Assembly: GCA_036655355.1 (NCBI GenBank)
Contig: JAVVQG010000015.1
Span: forward strand, 1-64,000
DNA from: JAUNSR01 sp036655355
Lineage (GTDB): Bacteria > Bacteroidota > Bacteroidia > Bacteroidales > JAUNSR01
Length of the DNA stretch: 64,000 nucleotides
Direction: 5' to 3'
Under the pieces are notes generated by a model. It was not told where the DNA came from, ran no database searches, and saw only the letters and a list, made by a program, of their open reading frames with translations. The translations under genes and the position numbers were made by a program. Positions 46,203-54,417 of the stretch are shown here, piece by piece (position 1 is the stretch's first letter; the number at the start of each line of letters is the position of its first letter).

Positions 46203-46918
46203 AAAGATCAAGACAACATCTCTTAATGCTATTGTTTCTCTTACCCTCTACTCTACTTTTATTTAATTCTTGTACAGGATGTAGCCCTTCCGGGAGAAAT
46301 CGGTCTAGGGACAAAGTGATAAATGAAGTGGTGAGACCGTCGAAAGGAGGTGCAAACGATAACAATCTATCAACCTTATATAAAAATACTTGTCCAGGAG
46401 TATTGTTGATTTATACCTCCACTGAAGAGGCCACACTGCAAGGGACCGGCTTTTTCATCGCCTCTAATGGAATAGCTGTGAGTAACTATCATGTTTTCAA
46501 GTCTACGTTGGTAGGTAAAGAAACGGTTCGGACCATAGATGGAACTTCCTATAAGATAGAGAGGGTATTGGAATCGAACCAAAATTTGGATTATATAATT
46601 TTTCAATTAAAGGATTGCCATAATAATTCCTTTCTCCGGATTGCCTCTAATGAACCCATTATAGGGGAAGATTTGTTTGCGGTCGGAAATCCTAAAGGTC
46701 TTGAACTCACATTATCAAAAGGAATTGCTTCCTCCTTTCGTGAGGGTAAAAATCTTATCCAAACTACCACAGAAATTACTCATGGAAGCAGTGGAGGACC
46801 TTTGTTGAATATGAAAGGAGAAGTAGTAGGAATTACTACTTCCGGGTATGGAGAGGCAAATCTGAATTTTGCAATTAATATCCAAAAGCTTAATTTAAAA
46901 CGATTTATCAGAGAATGA
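46199..46918 (+). CDS. Island gene 7: trypsin-like (HtrA-type) protease lipoprotein
   Basis: 239 residues. The lipoprotein signal is LPSTLLLFNSC with Cys25. The chymotrypsin-like triad is complete: His98 in SNYHVF, Asp131 in NQNLDYIIFQL and Ser198 in HGSSGGPLLN. GTGFFIASNGIAVSNYH and VVGITTSGYGEANLNFAI match the HtrA/DegP protease core. No PDZ domain is present. It should act in the periplasm, lipid-anchored. It overlaps genes 6 and 8 by 4 bases each, a sign of tight stoichiometry. Possible substrates include the vWA-like lipoprotein, the stator or foreign envelope proteins; none is shown. Confidence 0.88.
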   Translation: MKRSRQHLLMLLFLLPSTLLLFNSCTGCSPSGRNRSRDKVINEVVRPSKGGANDNNLSTLYKNTCPGVLLIYTSTEEATLQGTGFFIASNGIAVSNYHVFKSTLVGKETVRTIDGTSYKIERVLESNQNLDYIIFQLKDCHNNSFLRIASNEPIIGEDLFAVGNPKGLELTLSKGIASSFREGKNLIQTTTEITHGSSGGPLLNMKGEVVGITTSGYGEANLNFAINIQKLNLKRFIRE

Positions 46919-47586
46919 AGAAAAACAATTTTTTTTGGGTAAGTTATTCCGATTTGATGACCAGTTTATTTTTTATTGTCTTGCTGCTTTTTAGCCTGAT
47001 GTGGTCACTTAATAAAGACCTGTCCGAAGATTCTGAGGCGGTAAAAGAAAAACTGGGCACCGCATTAAAAGATTATGAGGCAGTAAAGAAAGAATTGGGC
47101 ACCGTCTTAGTTAAAAATAAAGAAGCTGAAAAAATAAAGGAGATAAAAAAAGCGATTGAAACCCTCCCCAAAGACTACTTCGTATTTGACTCTGATAATC
47201 AGCGCTTTCAACTCAGAAAAAACATTTCCTTTGAGATCAATAGTTCTGAAATTAACACCAATGATTATGAATATTTATCTCAGGTAGGTAATCAATTGGT
47301 AAATTTAATCAAGCGCTTGGATAATGAGCCCGGAATTCGTTATCTAGTATTGATCGAGGGAATGGCCTCCAAGGATAGTTACTCCCGCAATTATGAGCTC
47401 AGCTATGAAAGAGCACTTTCTCTTTATCGTTTCTGGGAAACCTCGGGAATCTCTTTTGATCCAAACCGATGCGAGGTTCATATATCTGGAAGCGGAACAG
47501 GAGGAATAGGACGTTTCCCTGAATCTGAAGAACGGAAAAACCAACGTTTCTTGATTCAGATTATTCCAAAAGTGGGAAATATCTAG
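46915..47586 (+). CDS. Island gene 8: MotB/OmpA-like stator protein (ZorB-like)
   Basis: 223 residues. The N-terminal helix WVSYSDLMTSLFFIVLLLFS carries Asp13 where MotB-type proteins hold the proton-accepting Asp. A coiled segment (35-80) with a repeated KEKLGTALKDYEAVKKELGT-type motif follows. The C-terminal OmpA-like peptidoglycan-binding domain (about 95-220) includes FEINSSEIN, LIEGMASKDSYSRNYELSYERALSL and SEERKNQRFLIQI. With gene 6 it should form an ion-driven unit across the inner membrane, clamped to the cell wall. It overlaps gene 7 by 4 bases and ends the operon. Confidence 0.88.
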   Translation: MKKNNFFWVSYSDLMTSLFFIVLLLFSLMWSLNKDLSEDSEAVKEKLGTALKDYEAVKKELGTVLVKNKEAEKIKEIKKAIETLPKDYFVFDSDNQRFQLRKNISFEINSSEINTNDYEYLSQVGNQLVNLIKRLDNEPGIRYLVLIEGMASKDSYSRNYELSYERALSLYRFWETSGISFDPNRCEVHISGSGTGGIGRFPESEERKNQRFLIQIIPKVGNI

Positions 47587-47756
47587 TTGTTGATAAATCG
47601 AGAATCCTTTATCTTAATTGATTAATGCTAATTTACTTTTTGCAATAAATATGGCAATTTCACTGGGGAGTTTGCTTTTCGCCACCATTAAGGTTTTTAT
47701 TTTTCAGATTACTCTTTTATCTGTTAGGCTTCATATTACTCTTACGAATTAAAAAT

Positions 47757-47813
47757 CGCCCCTACATTCCGGCACTACGAAGGAATTAAACCTTCCGCCA
47801 TAATGTAGGGGCG
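47757..47813. terminator. Hairpin between island operon and GH20 gene
   Basis: Perfect 12-base outer arms (47757-47768 CGCCCCTACATT and 47802-47813) enclose a smaller GAAGG/CCTTC hairpin. A/T-rich tracts flank both sides (AATTAAAAAT left, AATAATTATTT right), so it could end transcription from either side. It may also be a repeat element. The rest of 47587-47947 holds no recognisable gene. Confidence 0.6.
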
Positions 47814-47947
47814 AATAATTATTTAAAAATGCATTTTAGACCCTATAGCAAGTTTCACATAAGGTATTCAACAATCGGACTTCCGAGAAAAATTGAACGA
47901 GTGTAAACGTAAATACGCTAGCATTACTTTTTAGCTTTCCGTTTAAC

Positions 47948-49894
47948 CTATTTATTAATAACCTTCAGATTCTTCATATAGCCTTTAAAATCACCCGTTT
48001 TCTGAAGCGGGAAGACTAGCGTCTGGTTGTAGTTGAATTTCGCTTTTTCCTGTTGGTCTTTGTAAACCGGAACCACTTCGAGCGTTTCGATCAGGTGACC
48101 GTTTACGTAGAATTTGGTAGAGACGTTATTTCCCTCAAATGCGAGCGTTAGCGTCTTATCGTTCGGGATGACGTAGTTGAACGTGTAATTGTAGCCATCG
48201 CGACTAAAGCCGACTTTACCTGTTTCAGGATCGCGAAGATATACTACTGCATCAGGCGATTCAAATAATACGGCTCCGTTCTTATTATCCTTCGAATAAA
48301 GATCGAACTCAACAAAATAATCATATCCGATCTCTTTCAGAGGCGTTTCACTATTTGCCGCAATGGAATCGAGACGAAGGATCTCTCCTTTCTCTTTATA
48401 AGTACCCATGATGTTAACACCCGGAGCCTCACCGATCAACTTCGATTTTGCCGTAAAGGTATCAAAATCGGCACCGGTCTTCTTCCCTTTCCACATCTTG
48501 GTAGATAACGTTTTCATGGATGGCAATACACGGTGATGCACATCCTTCTGTGAGATTCCATTGCCTACATGATCATTCCATACGGCGAACATTCCCCCTT
48601 TAATCTGCGGGTCGTTTTCGTCGAACACTTGATTGCCGATAACCGCCGGAGTCCAGTTCTCATAAAGGTGTTTATTATTCAAATAATCGTAGTAATAACC
48701 GGCTTTCGGAACAATGTACACCAATCCGTCGGGGATGCTCACCATTTCGTAACCCAGTTTCTTCATCTCTTGCGGATCGGCGTATCCGTTGTACCAGCAA
48801 AGCATCAATACGCTGTCAACCTTCACCGGAGTCTCCCCTTTGGCATGCGTCAGTGCGCCCCACAGAGCAGCCTGTTTGCCGAAGCTTTCGATGTAATTGA
48901 TGTATCGGTCTGTAAAATATCTGAATTTCTCTACAACTTCTTTGTTCTTGTTTGAATACTCATCCGTTCCGATATGTACATATTTCCCTCTGAAAACAGG
49001 GTCATCCCCTTCAAGGTATTCTTTGAAGAGCCCATCCATAAATTCGTAGGTTTTCGGATTGAATAGATCGAAATGGTCCATTCCGTACTCTTTGCTTCCG
49101 ATTTCGGGCATGTAATGGGTAAACGCGAGTACGTGTGCCGGTGCATCGATTTCCGGAATAATCAAAACCCCGTAACTCTCGGCAAGCTTCTGTAAATCTT
49201 TAAACTCCTGCTTTGTGTAAGAGCCGTCTTTTGCGGTCAGTCCGGGATATGTTTCGCTTTCCAGGCGAAAAGCCGCATAGGTATTATCCCAGTTATCGCC
49301 CCAGAATTGTTTGAATCCGTTATCGTTGAGATGAATCTGGAACGTATTCATCTTATAATAAGACATAAAACGGACATACTGCTTCAGGAAGTCAAGTGTA
49401 AAGAACTTTCTACCGCAATCGAGCATAAACCCACGCAAAGGGTAAGCGGGATAATCCACGATCTTCCCTTTCGGCAGTTTGTGATTATCACTTTGCTCGG
49501 TCATCTGCAGCAACGTTTGGGCTGCCCAGTTGATACCGATCGGATTGTTCGCGCCAATTTCAATCGTGTTATTGATATTGATGAAATAAGCCTCCTCATT
49601 TTTAGAAGAAGGTTTTTTAGCGGTAATCACGATATCGCCGGCCTTTGCTTTCTGTTTTGTTACCACCTCGATATCAAGGTCGGCGATTTTCTTCAGATCT
49701 TCGGCAAAGCGGGTCGCATAATCGAATGCATCGGGATTGTTACAGATGATTTTAGCATCGGAGGTAAGGTTGAAATGTCCCGTCGAGCCTTTCCAGCTCT
49801 GTAATTCAGGTACCACAAAGGGTTTTTGATTCATCTGGGCGAAAAGTGTCCCCGTAATGAAGGTTAAGATAAAGAGAATACTGAATTTTCTCAT
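47948..49894 (-). CDS. Glycoside hydrolase family 20 beta-N-acetylhexosaminidase
   Basis: 648 residues, signal peptide SILFILTFITGTLFAQ. The GH20b N-terminal domain (about 30-150) precedes the barrel: YPAYPLRGFMLDCGRKFF, MNTFQIHLNDNG, VLIIPEIDAPAHVLAF and the catalytic Asp-Glu pair in VHIGTDEYSNKN. ALWGALTHAKG and MLCWYNGYADP follow. The C-terminal 170 residues look like a concanavalin/LamG-type beta-sandwich. It removes terminal GlcNAc or GalNAc from glycans in the periplasm or at the surface. Its final 33 codons are the right island boundary; an ancestral version of that end lies at 36774-36877. Confidence 0.94.
   Translation of the reverse strand: MRKFSILFILTFITGTLFAQMNQKPFVVPELQSWKGSTGHFNLTSDAKIICNNPDAFDYATRFAEDLKKIADLDIEVVTKQKAKAGDIVITAKKPSSKNEEAYFININNTIEIGANNPIGINWAAQTLLQMTEQSDNHKLPKGKIVDYPAYPLRGFMLDCGRKFFTLDFLKQYVRFMSYYKMNTFQIHLNDNGFKQFWGDNWDNTYAAFRLESETYPGLTAKDGSYTKQEFKDLQKLAESYGVLIIPEIDAPAHVLAFTHYMPEIGSKEYGMDHFDLFNPKTYEFMDGLFKEYLEGDDPVFRGKYVHIGTDEYSNKNKEVVEKFRYFTDRYINYIESFGKQAALWGALTHAKGETPVKVDSVLMLCWYNGYADPQEMKKLGYEMVSIPDGLVYIVPKAGYYYDYLNNKHLYENWTPAVIGNQVFDENDPQIKGGMFAVWNDHVGNGISQKDVHHRVLPSMKTLSTKMWKGKKTGADFDTFTAKSKLIGEAPGVNIMGTYKEKGEILRLDSIAANSETPLKEIGYDYFVEFDLYSKDNKNGAVLFESPDAVVYLRDPETGKVGFSRDGYNYTFNYVIPNDKTLTLAFEGNNVSTKFYVNGHLIETLEVVPVYKDQQEKAKFNYNQTLVFPLQKTGDFKGYMKNLKVINK
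47949..48051. repeat. Right copy of the 103-bp direct repeat (GH20 3' end)
   Basis: Identical to 36775-36877 except at 4 positions, in the same orientation. The offset is 11,174 bp throughout, with no gaps. It is part of the intact GH20 coding sequence. Confidence 0.93.
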
Positions 49895-49924
49895 AGTACG
49901 AAATTTAATTTATTGATGTAATAG

Positions 49925-49963
49925 ATAATGCGATTGGATAATGTGATTAGATAATGTGATTAG
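49925..49963. repeat. Three tandem 13-bp repeats
   Basis: Units at 49925-49937, 49938-49950 and 49951-49963 read ATAATGTGATTAG; the first has two changes. A second small array of AAGGAGY units lies at 50072-50091. Both are upstream of GH20 in a 270-base gap with no other recognised feature except the ferredoxin terminator. Confidence 0.8.
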
Positions 49964-50103
49964 ACAAGGCCTTTGGATTAACGATGCCAAATATAACTAA
50001 ATATCAATGATATGCCATATTTTATCTAAAGATGAGCGTCCCGGCGACAGCTAAGGTCGCGGTGTTAAGGTAAGGAGTAAGGAGCAAGGAGCACGTACCT
50101 CTT

Positions 50104-50146
50104 TTTTATAAAATACAAAAGGGAGCCTTTACAAAGACTCCCTTTT
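50104..50146 (-). terminator. Ferredoxin terminator
   Basis: Nine-base arms (50117-50125 AAAAGGGAG and 50138-50146), followed on the minus strand by GTATTTTATAAAAAAG. It lies 22 bases after the ferredoxin stop. Confidence 0.8.
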
Positions 50147-50167
50147 ATATTATGATTCAAAAATCAA

Positions 50168-50338
50168 TTAGTTTCCCGGATGAATAGCTTCAGTAGGACA
50201 AACATCTGCACAAGTACCACAGTCAGTACATAGTTCAGGATTGATTGAATAGATATCTCCTTCAGAGATAGCTGAAACCGGACATTCATCGATACAAGTA
50301 CCGCATGCGATACAATCTTCTGATATTACGTAAGCCAT
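50168..50338 (-). CDS. 2[4Fe-4S] ferredoxin
   Basis: A 56-residue clostridial-type ferredoxin starting MAYVISEDCIACGTC. Two CxxCxxCxxxCP motifs hold the clusters: Cys 9, 12, 15, 19 and Cys 37, 40, 43, 47. This soluble cytoplasmic electron carrier serves pyruvate:ferredoxin oxidoreductase and related enzymes in anaerobes. It is a single-gene unit with its own promoter and terminator. Confidence 0.97.
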   Translation of the reverse strand: MAYVISEDCIACGTCIDECPVSAISEGDIYSINPELCTDCGTCADVCPTEAIHPGN

Positions 50339-50380
50339 TTTTGTAAAGTATTTAATTGAATTAGTACTAAATTAGCATTG

Positions 50381-50410
50381 CAAAAATAGACGTTTTTAAT
50401 ATCCAACAAA
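50381..50410 (-). promoter_or_regulatory. Ferredoxin promoter (Bacteroidota type)
   Basis: On the minus strand TTTG (50407-50410) is followed after 18 bases by TATTTTTG (50381-50388), a full -33/-7 match. The start codon lies 42 bases downstream of the -7 box. Confidence 0.8.
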
Positions 50411-50538
50411 GTAAAATGCGATTATTTTTTCAAATTGCCTGCAAGTACGGAGCAATCTAACTCATTCATAACATGATAACATAAGAGATGTAATAATTAA
50501 CCTCTCTTTACGTTATCTAAGGATAAGAACCATTACAA

Positions 50539-51246
50539 ATGCAACATTTAAAAAACATTCTGCTCCTTTTTTTACTCCTCTTCAGCATACCGGGAAGCGC
50601 CCAAACCGAGAAAGTACGCAACCTCATGTATGTGGATCAGCGACGCGTTCATTTCGGGTTCATGCTCGGATTGCATGCACAGGATCTTTCGTTTCGGCAT
50701 TCCGGCTTTGTCACAGCCGATGGCGAGACTTGGTTTGCCGAGATTCCACATTTCTCACCCGGCTTTGCAGTGGGATTGGTTGGCGATCTGGCCTTTACCG
50801 AACGCATCAACCTGCGTTTTACTCCGAGCATGTATTTCGGAAGCAAATATGTGGAGATGCGTGAAATCGGATCAAAAGAGAAGGTGACACAAGATATCAA
50901 ATCCAATTACCTGGCTTTTCCGGTTAGCATCCGATACAGCGCTCGCCGGGTAAATAATTACCGTCCCTACCTGATTACCGGTGTGAGTCCGTCGTTCGAT
51001 CTCTCGAAACGCAAGGATACACCCTTGGTATTGAAGCGTTTCGATACGGCGCTGGAGATTGGCTTCGGGTGCGATCTTTACCTTCCTTACTTCAAACTGA
51101 TTCCGGAATTGAAATTCAGTTTCGGACTATTGGATGTACTTGAACACAACAGAAAAGACCTGCGCGATCCGACAATGATCAAATACACGCAGGCCTTGAA
51201 TAAGGTGAAGTCCAGAATGGTTGTTCTCTCTTTTTATTTTGAATAG
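50539..51246 (+). CDS. porT: Type IX secretion protein PorT
   Basis: 235 residues with a signal peptide (ILLLFLLLFSIPGSAQ). The mature part is an eight-strand-type outer-membrane barrel with the PorT pattern RRVHFGFMLGLHAQDL near the N-terminus and LRFTPSMYFGSKYVEMRE in the middle; it ends in VLSFYFE, a typical barrel C-terminus. PorT is required for T9SS assembly. It is about 22 kb from porU/porV, a common scattering of T9SS genes. A weak hairpin (51319-51337) follows. Confidence 0.9.
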   Translation: MQHLKNILLLFLLLFSIPGSAQTEKVRNLMYVDQRRVHFGFMLGLHAQDLSFRHSGFVTADGETWFAEIPHFSPGFAVGLVGDLAFTERINLRFTPSMYFGSKYVEMREIGSKEKVTQDIKSNYLAFPVSIRYSARRVNNYRPYLITGVSPSFDLSKRKDTPLVLKRFDTALEIGFGCDLYLPYFKLIPELKFSFGLLDVLEHNRKDLRDPTMIKYTQALNKVKSRMVVLSFYFE

Positions 51247-51337
51247 ATATCGGAAAGCTTTGTTCTGTCGCGCAAAGAGCTGCAAGGCGGTATGCACCGG
51301 TTCTCGATGTTGAGACATAGGTGGTCACATGACACCT

Positions 51338-54300
51338 TTATTTCTCCAATGCATCATAAATCGCGGTCTGAATGCGTCCGCGGTAACTATGTTCCGAGAT
51401 TTTATTATTCCAGCGATGCGGATATACGCGATTCGTGAGCAGTATATAGATCAGCCGATTGTCGGGATCCACCCAGAAACAGGTGCCCGTAAAGCCGGTA
51501 TGACCGTATGCGGAGGCCGGAACCTGAGGTGGAGTGGGACTGTTGTTGGGATTCGTGGCATTCGGTTTATCGAAGCCCATGCCTCTTCGGGAGTTGGGAC
51601 TCTTGGTCATCGTAAACAACCGCGCCGTTTCTTTGGTATAGATCCGGTCGCCCCCGTATTCCCCTTCATTCAAGAACAACTGGAAAAGCTTCGCCAGTCC
51701 CGCAGCATTCGAAAACAACCCCGCGTTACCGTCCACTCCCCCGTTGTATGCGGCGATTTCATCGTGTACATAACCACGCACCACCTGTTTGCGCAGAAAC
51801 AGATCGTGTTCGGTAGGCACGATGTCCACGATGTCTAATTTTTCGAGGGGATTATACATCGTCAGCGTAGCGCCGAGGGGACCGAAAACTTCCTTTTCAA
51901 GGTATTTGTCAAGACGCTGTTTGGTGATGTTCTCTACGGCGGTGCGAAGCAATACGAAGTTCAGGCAGCTGTAGAGGTATTTTCCCCTTTTGCCAAGCGG
52001 CAATGCGGCGGTCTTGTTGATAATGCTGTCTCGAAAAACCGGATTCACAAATATACCCTCTGCCACATGCATCGTATGCGTTTCGGTCTGGTGATCCGAA
52101 ACCAATTCGGGATAAAATACAATATTCTTGTTGGCAAATGAATTCGGAGCAGCCATCAGACAATACGTCTCATCGCGTTTGCTTTTGAACAGGGGCATCT
52201 GCGTATGCAGCGTGTCCACCGCCAACGTATAGAAAGGATAACCGGGGCGCATCCCCGTTTCATGGAACAACGCCTCGCGAAACGTGAGCGTCTCCTTATC
52301 CGTTTCCCGAAGTTGCGGAATATACTTACTCAACTTACTGGTCATTTTCACTTTATAATCGTCGCGTACCTTCATCACCGCAGCAACCGTACCCGAAGCT
52401 TTCGAAACGGATGCAAGGTCATACACGTCGTCATTCTCCACTCGTTTGGAGCGGGTATAATCGACATAGCCGTACGATTTTTCCCATACGATATTGCCAT
52501 TACGGGCGATCAAAAGCTGACAACCCGGAAAAGCCTCCTCATCGAGACCCTCCTGAATGATCTCCTCCACCTTCATCAATCGGTCGTAATTGATCCGTTC
52601 CTGTTCGGGCAACGCATAACCGAGACGCGATTTCTCCCGGCGTATTCCGGTACCGACCGGAAAAAGATCGGGTACGCTCACACTGAGTTTTCCCTTCGTC
52701 TCAATCCCACCGTACAAAGCCTGTGCGGCGAATTCTCCCGTCAAGTCGGAATTCTCATACGCCATCAACACCGCTTCGGATTCGGGTATCAATTTCGCAA
52801 AAGCACTCATCTTATAAGGTGACTGGAAGAAAACAAGAATGAATTTCCTTCCGGCACACAGGTTGTTCACGAATTCCACCTCAGCCGGCTTATCGGAAGA
52901 GATCGCCACGATGAGCAAATTCGATTCGCGGGTCGCATTGAGGATCTCCTGTTGGGTTGATTTGGCACTCTTGGCATTCATCGCATGGAACTGATGGCGC
53001 CCGTATTTCTCCAACGTGGATTCGAACGCTCCTTTATCAGAATCAGCGCCGTTCACATTGCCGCCGTTCCCATTGCTCACGTTTACATTCCCTACGTTTA
53101 CCACATGAATATTTTTCTCTTCGAGACGATGAATCGGCAATACGTGGTTATCGTCTTTCAGCAGGGTTATCGCCTCGGCATGCAACGTTCGGTTCAGGAG
53201 ATCGGCATGACGGGTATTTAACCGCTCATCGAGGTGATCGATGTTCACAAGTCCCTTATCGGTCAGTCCCAGCAAATATTTATAGCGAAGCACCTTCTTG
53301 CATTTCTCCTCCACAAGACACATGGGCAGTTCACCCTGTTTGACAGCTTTTCGGACACTCTCCACCTGCGCACCCAGGTTCACGGGTCCCAGTAGGATAT
53401 CGTTACCGGCGATCAGCGCCCGCACGCAATGGTTCGGCTCGCTGGATACCCCTTTCATGGCGAGACCGTCTGTAAAGATCAGACCGGTAAAGCCCAGTTC
53501 ATTCTTCAATACGCCGCTGACAATTTTCGGCGAAAGCGAAGAGGGGCGGTTCTGCCGATCATCCAATGCGGGAACGGCAAGGTGTGCGGTAAGCATTCCC
53601 GAAAGGCCGGCATTGACAAACTCGCGAAACGGCTGCAATTCGTAATCATACATCCGGAGCGAGTCGTGCGCCAATTTAGGCAACGTAAAATGAGAATCTT
53701 CGGCGGTGTCGCCATGTCCGGGGAAATGTTTCCCCACGGCCATCACTCCGTTCGATTCAAGTCCTTTTCCATATTCGATCGATTTACGTGTCACCAGTTC
53801 CAGCCCCTCGCCGAACGAGCGGTTTCCGATCACCGGATTTTCAGGATTGCTGTTGAGGTCGAGTACGGGCGCGAAATTGATGTGAATGCCGAGTTCGCGG
53901 CATTGTCTTCCCACCTCCTCGCCATAGGCATAGATCAGTGAATCGTTACTGATGGCTCCCAGCATCATGTTTCGGGGGAAACGAGTGGTATTTTCCAAGC
54001 GCATGGAGAGTCCCCATTCCCCGTCGAGCGAAATGAAGAGGGGCACTTTGGCGTGTTCCTGGGTGTAATTGGTCAGTTCGGCCTGATCGAAGGTTTTCCC
54101 TTTTGAGTAAAGGATTCCGCCGATCTTATACTCCTCCACATACTTACGGAGCAGTTGTTTTTGCTGCGGCGTATTTCTCACCGCCACCATCGGCATAAAA
54201 AGCTGACCGATCTTTTCATCGGTGCTCAACGTCTGAAAGACGGAATCCGCCCAATGCTCCATCGCTTCGGCACGATCCGTCTCCTGAACAAAGTTTGTGA

Positions 54301-54364
54301 CGTGATTGGAATAAAGCGAACTCGTAAGCAGTAATGTGAATACAGAACTAAGTACTTTTCTCAT
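51338..54364 (-). CDS. GH3 beta-N-acetylhexosaminidase fused to a serine hydrolase (beta-lactamase fold)
   Basis: 1008 residues with a signal peptide (VLSSVFTLLLTSSLYS). Residues about 35-370 are a NagZ-type GH3 domain: LFISLDGEWGLSMRL, VGKHFPGHGDTAEDSH (catalytic His/Asp loop) and LIFTDGLAMKGV (nucleophile Asp). A middle GH3 C-domain follows (about 380-580). From about 600 a class C beta-lactamase-like domain has SVSK (SxxK) in LASVSKASG and YSCLNFVLL (YxN-like). Fusions like this are known in Bacteroidota and suggest peptidoglycan or glycopeptide turnover in the periplasm. It is the third gene after the split 5'-nucleotidase. Confidence 0.92.
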   Translation of the reverse strand: MRKVLSSVFTLLLTSSLYSNHVTNFVQETDRAEAMEHWADSVFQTLSTDEKIGQLFMPMVAVRNTPQQKQLLRKYVEEYKIGGILYSKGKTFDQAELTNYTQEHAKVPLFISLDGEWGLSMRLENTTRFPRNMMLGAISNDSLIYAYGEEVGRQCRELGIHINFAPVLDLNSNPENPVIGNRSFGEGLELVTRKSIEYGKGLESNGVMAVGKHFPGHGDTAEDSHFTLPKLAHDSLRMYDYELQPFREFVNAGLSGMLTAHLAVPALDDRQNRPSSLSPKIVSGVLKNELGFTGLIFTDGLAMKGVSSEPNHCVRALIAGNDILLGPVNLGAQVESVRKAVKQGELPMCLVEEKCKKVLRYKYLLGLTDKGLVNIDHLDERLNTRHADLLNRTLHAEAITLLKDDNHVLPIHRLEEKNIHVVNVGNVNVSNGNGGNVNGADSDKGAFESTLEKYGRHQFHAMNAKSAKSTQQEILNATRESNLLIVAISSDKPAEVEFVNNLCAGRKFILVFFQSPYKMSAFAKLIPESEAVLMAYENSDLTGEFAAQALYGGIETKGKLSVSVPDLFPVGTGIRREKSRLGYALPEQERINYDRLMKVEEIIQEGLDEEAFPGCQLLIARNGNIVWEKSYGYVDYTRSKRVENDDVYDLASVSKASGTVAAVMKVRDDYKVKMTSKLSKYIPQLRETDKETLTFREALFHETGMRPGYPFYTLAVDTLHTQMPLFKSKRDETYCLMAAPNSFANKNIVFYPELVSDHQTETHTMHVAEGIFVNPVFRDSIINKTAALPLGKRGKYLYSCLNFVLLRTAVENITKQRLDKYLEKEVFGPLGATLTMYNPLEKLDIVDIVPTEHDLFLRKQVVRGYVHDEIAAYNGGVDGNAGLFSNAAGLAKLFQLFLNEGEYGGDRIYTKETARLFTMTKSPNSRRGMGFDKPNATNPNNSPTPPQVPASAYGHTGFTGTCFWVDPDNRLIYILLTNRVYPHRWNNKISEHSYRGRIQTAIYDALEK

Positions 54365-54393
54365 TTTTATGTTTTTCTAAAAGGATGAAGATG

Positions 54394-54417
54394 AAAGGTG
54401 CTTATGGAAGCACCTTT
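54394..54417 (-). terminator. Hairpin over the stop codon of the nucleotidase C-domain gene
   Basis: Perfect 10-base arms (54394-54403 AAAGGTGCTT and 54408-54417) with a 4-base loop. The stop codon (54402-54404) lies in the stem. No immediate T-run follows on the minus strand; TTTT comes about 12 bases later. It may partly separate the upstream genes from GH3. Confidence 0.5.

Larger units (their letters stand above)
36878..47948 (+). mobile_element. AT-rich genomic island inserted at the GH20 3' end
   Basis: About 11 kb lie between two direct copies of the GH20 3' end. Spot counts of single 60-base lines give 16/60 and 21/60 G+C inside, against 31/60 in a line of addA. It contains one block of eight plus-strand genes (37193-47586) and no recombinase, transposase or tRNA. 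Identity of the flanking repeats is perfect in the 62 bases away from the stop codon, as expected of a crossover core. In the classical 3'-end insertion model, the present GH20 stop region came with the element and the left copy is the displaced original. Loss of an integrase, mobilisation in trans or homologous recombination are all possible. Confidence 0.75.

Noticed and set aside
37193..47586. Complete Zorya defence system
   Set aside because: ZorA- and ZorB-like genes are present, but no ZorC/ZorD-type or other Zorya effector is encoded; the GTPase, ATPase, protease and lipoprotein are not Zorya parts.
36878..47948. Prophage or conjugative element
   Set aside because: No integrase, phage structural, relaxase or transfer gene is visible; all genes belong to one operon.
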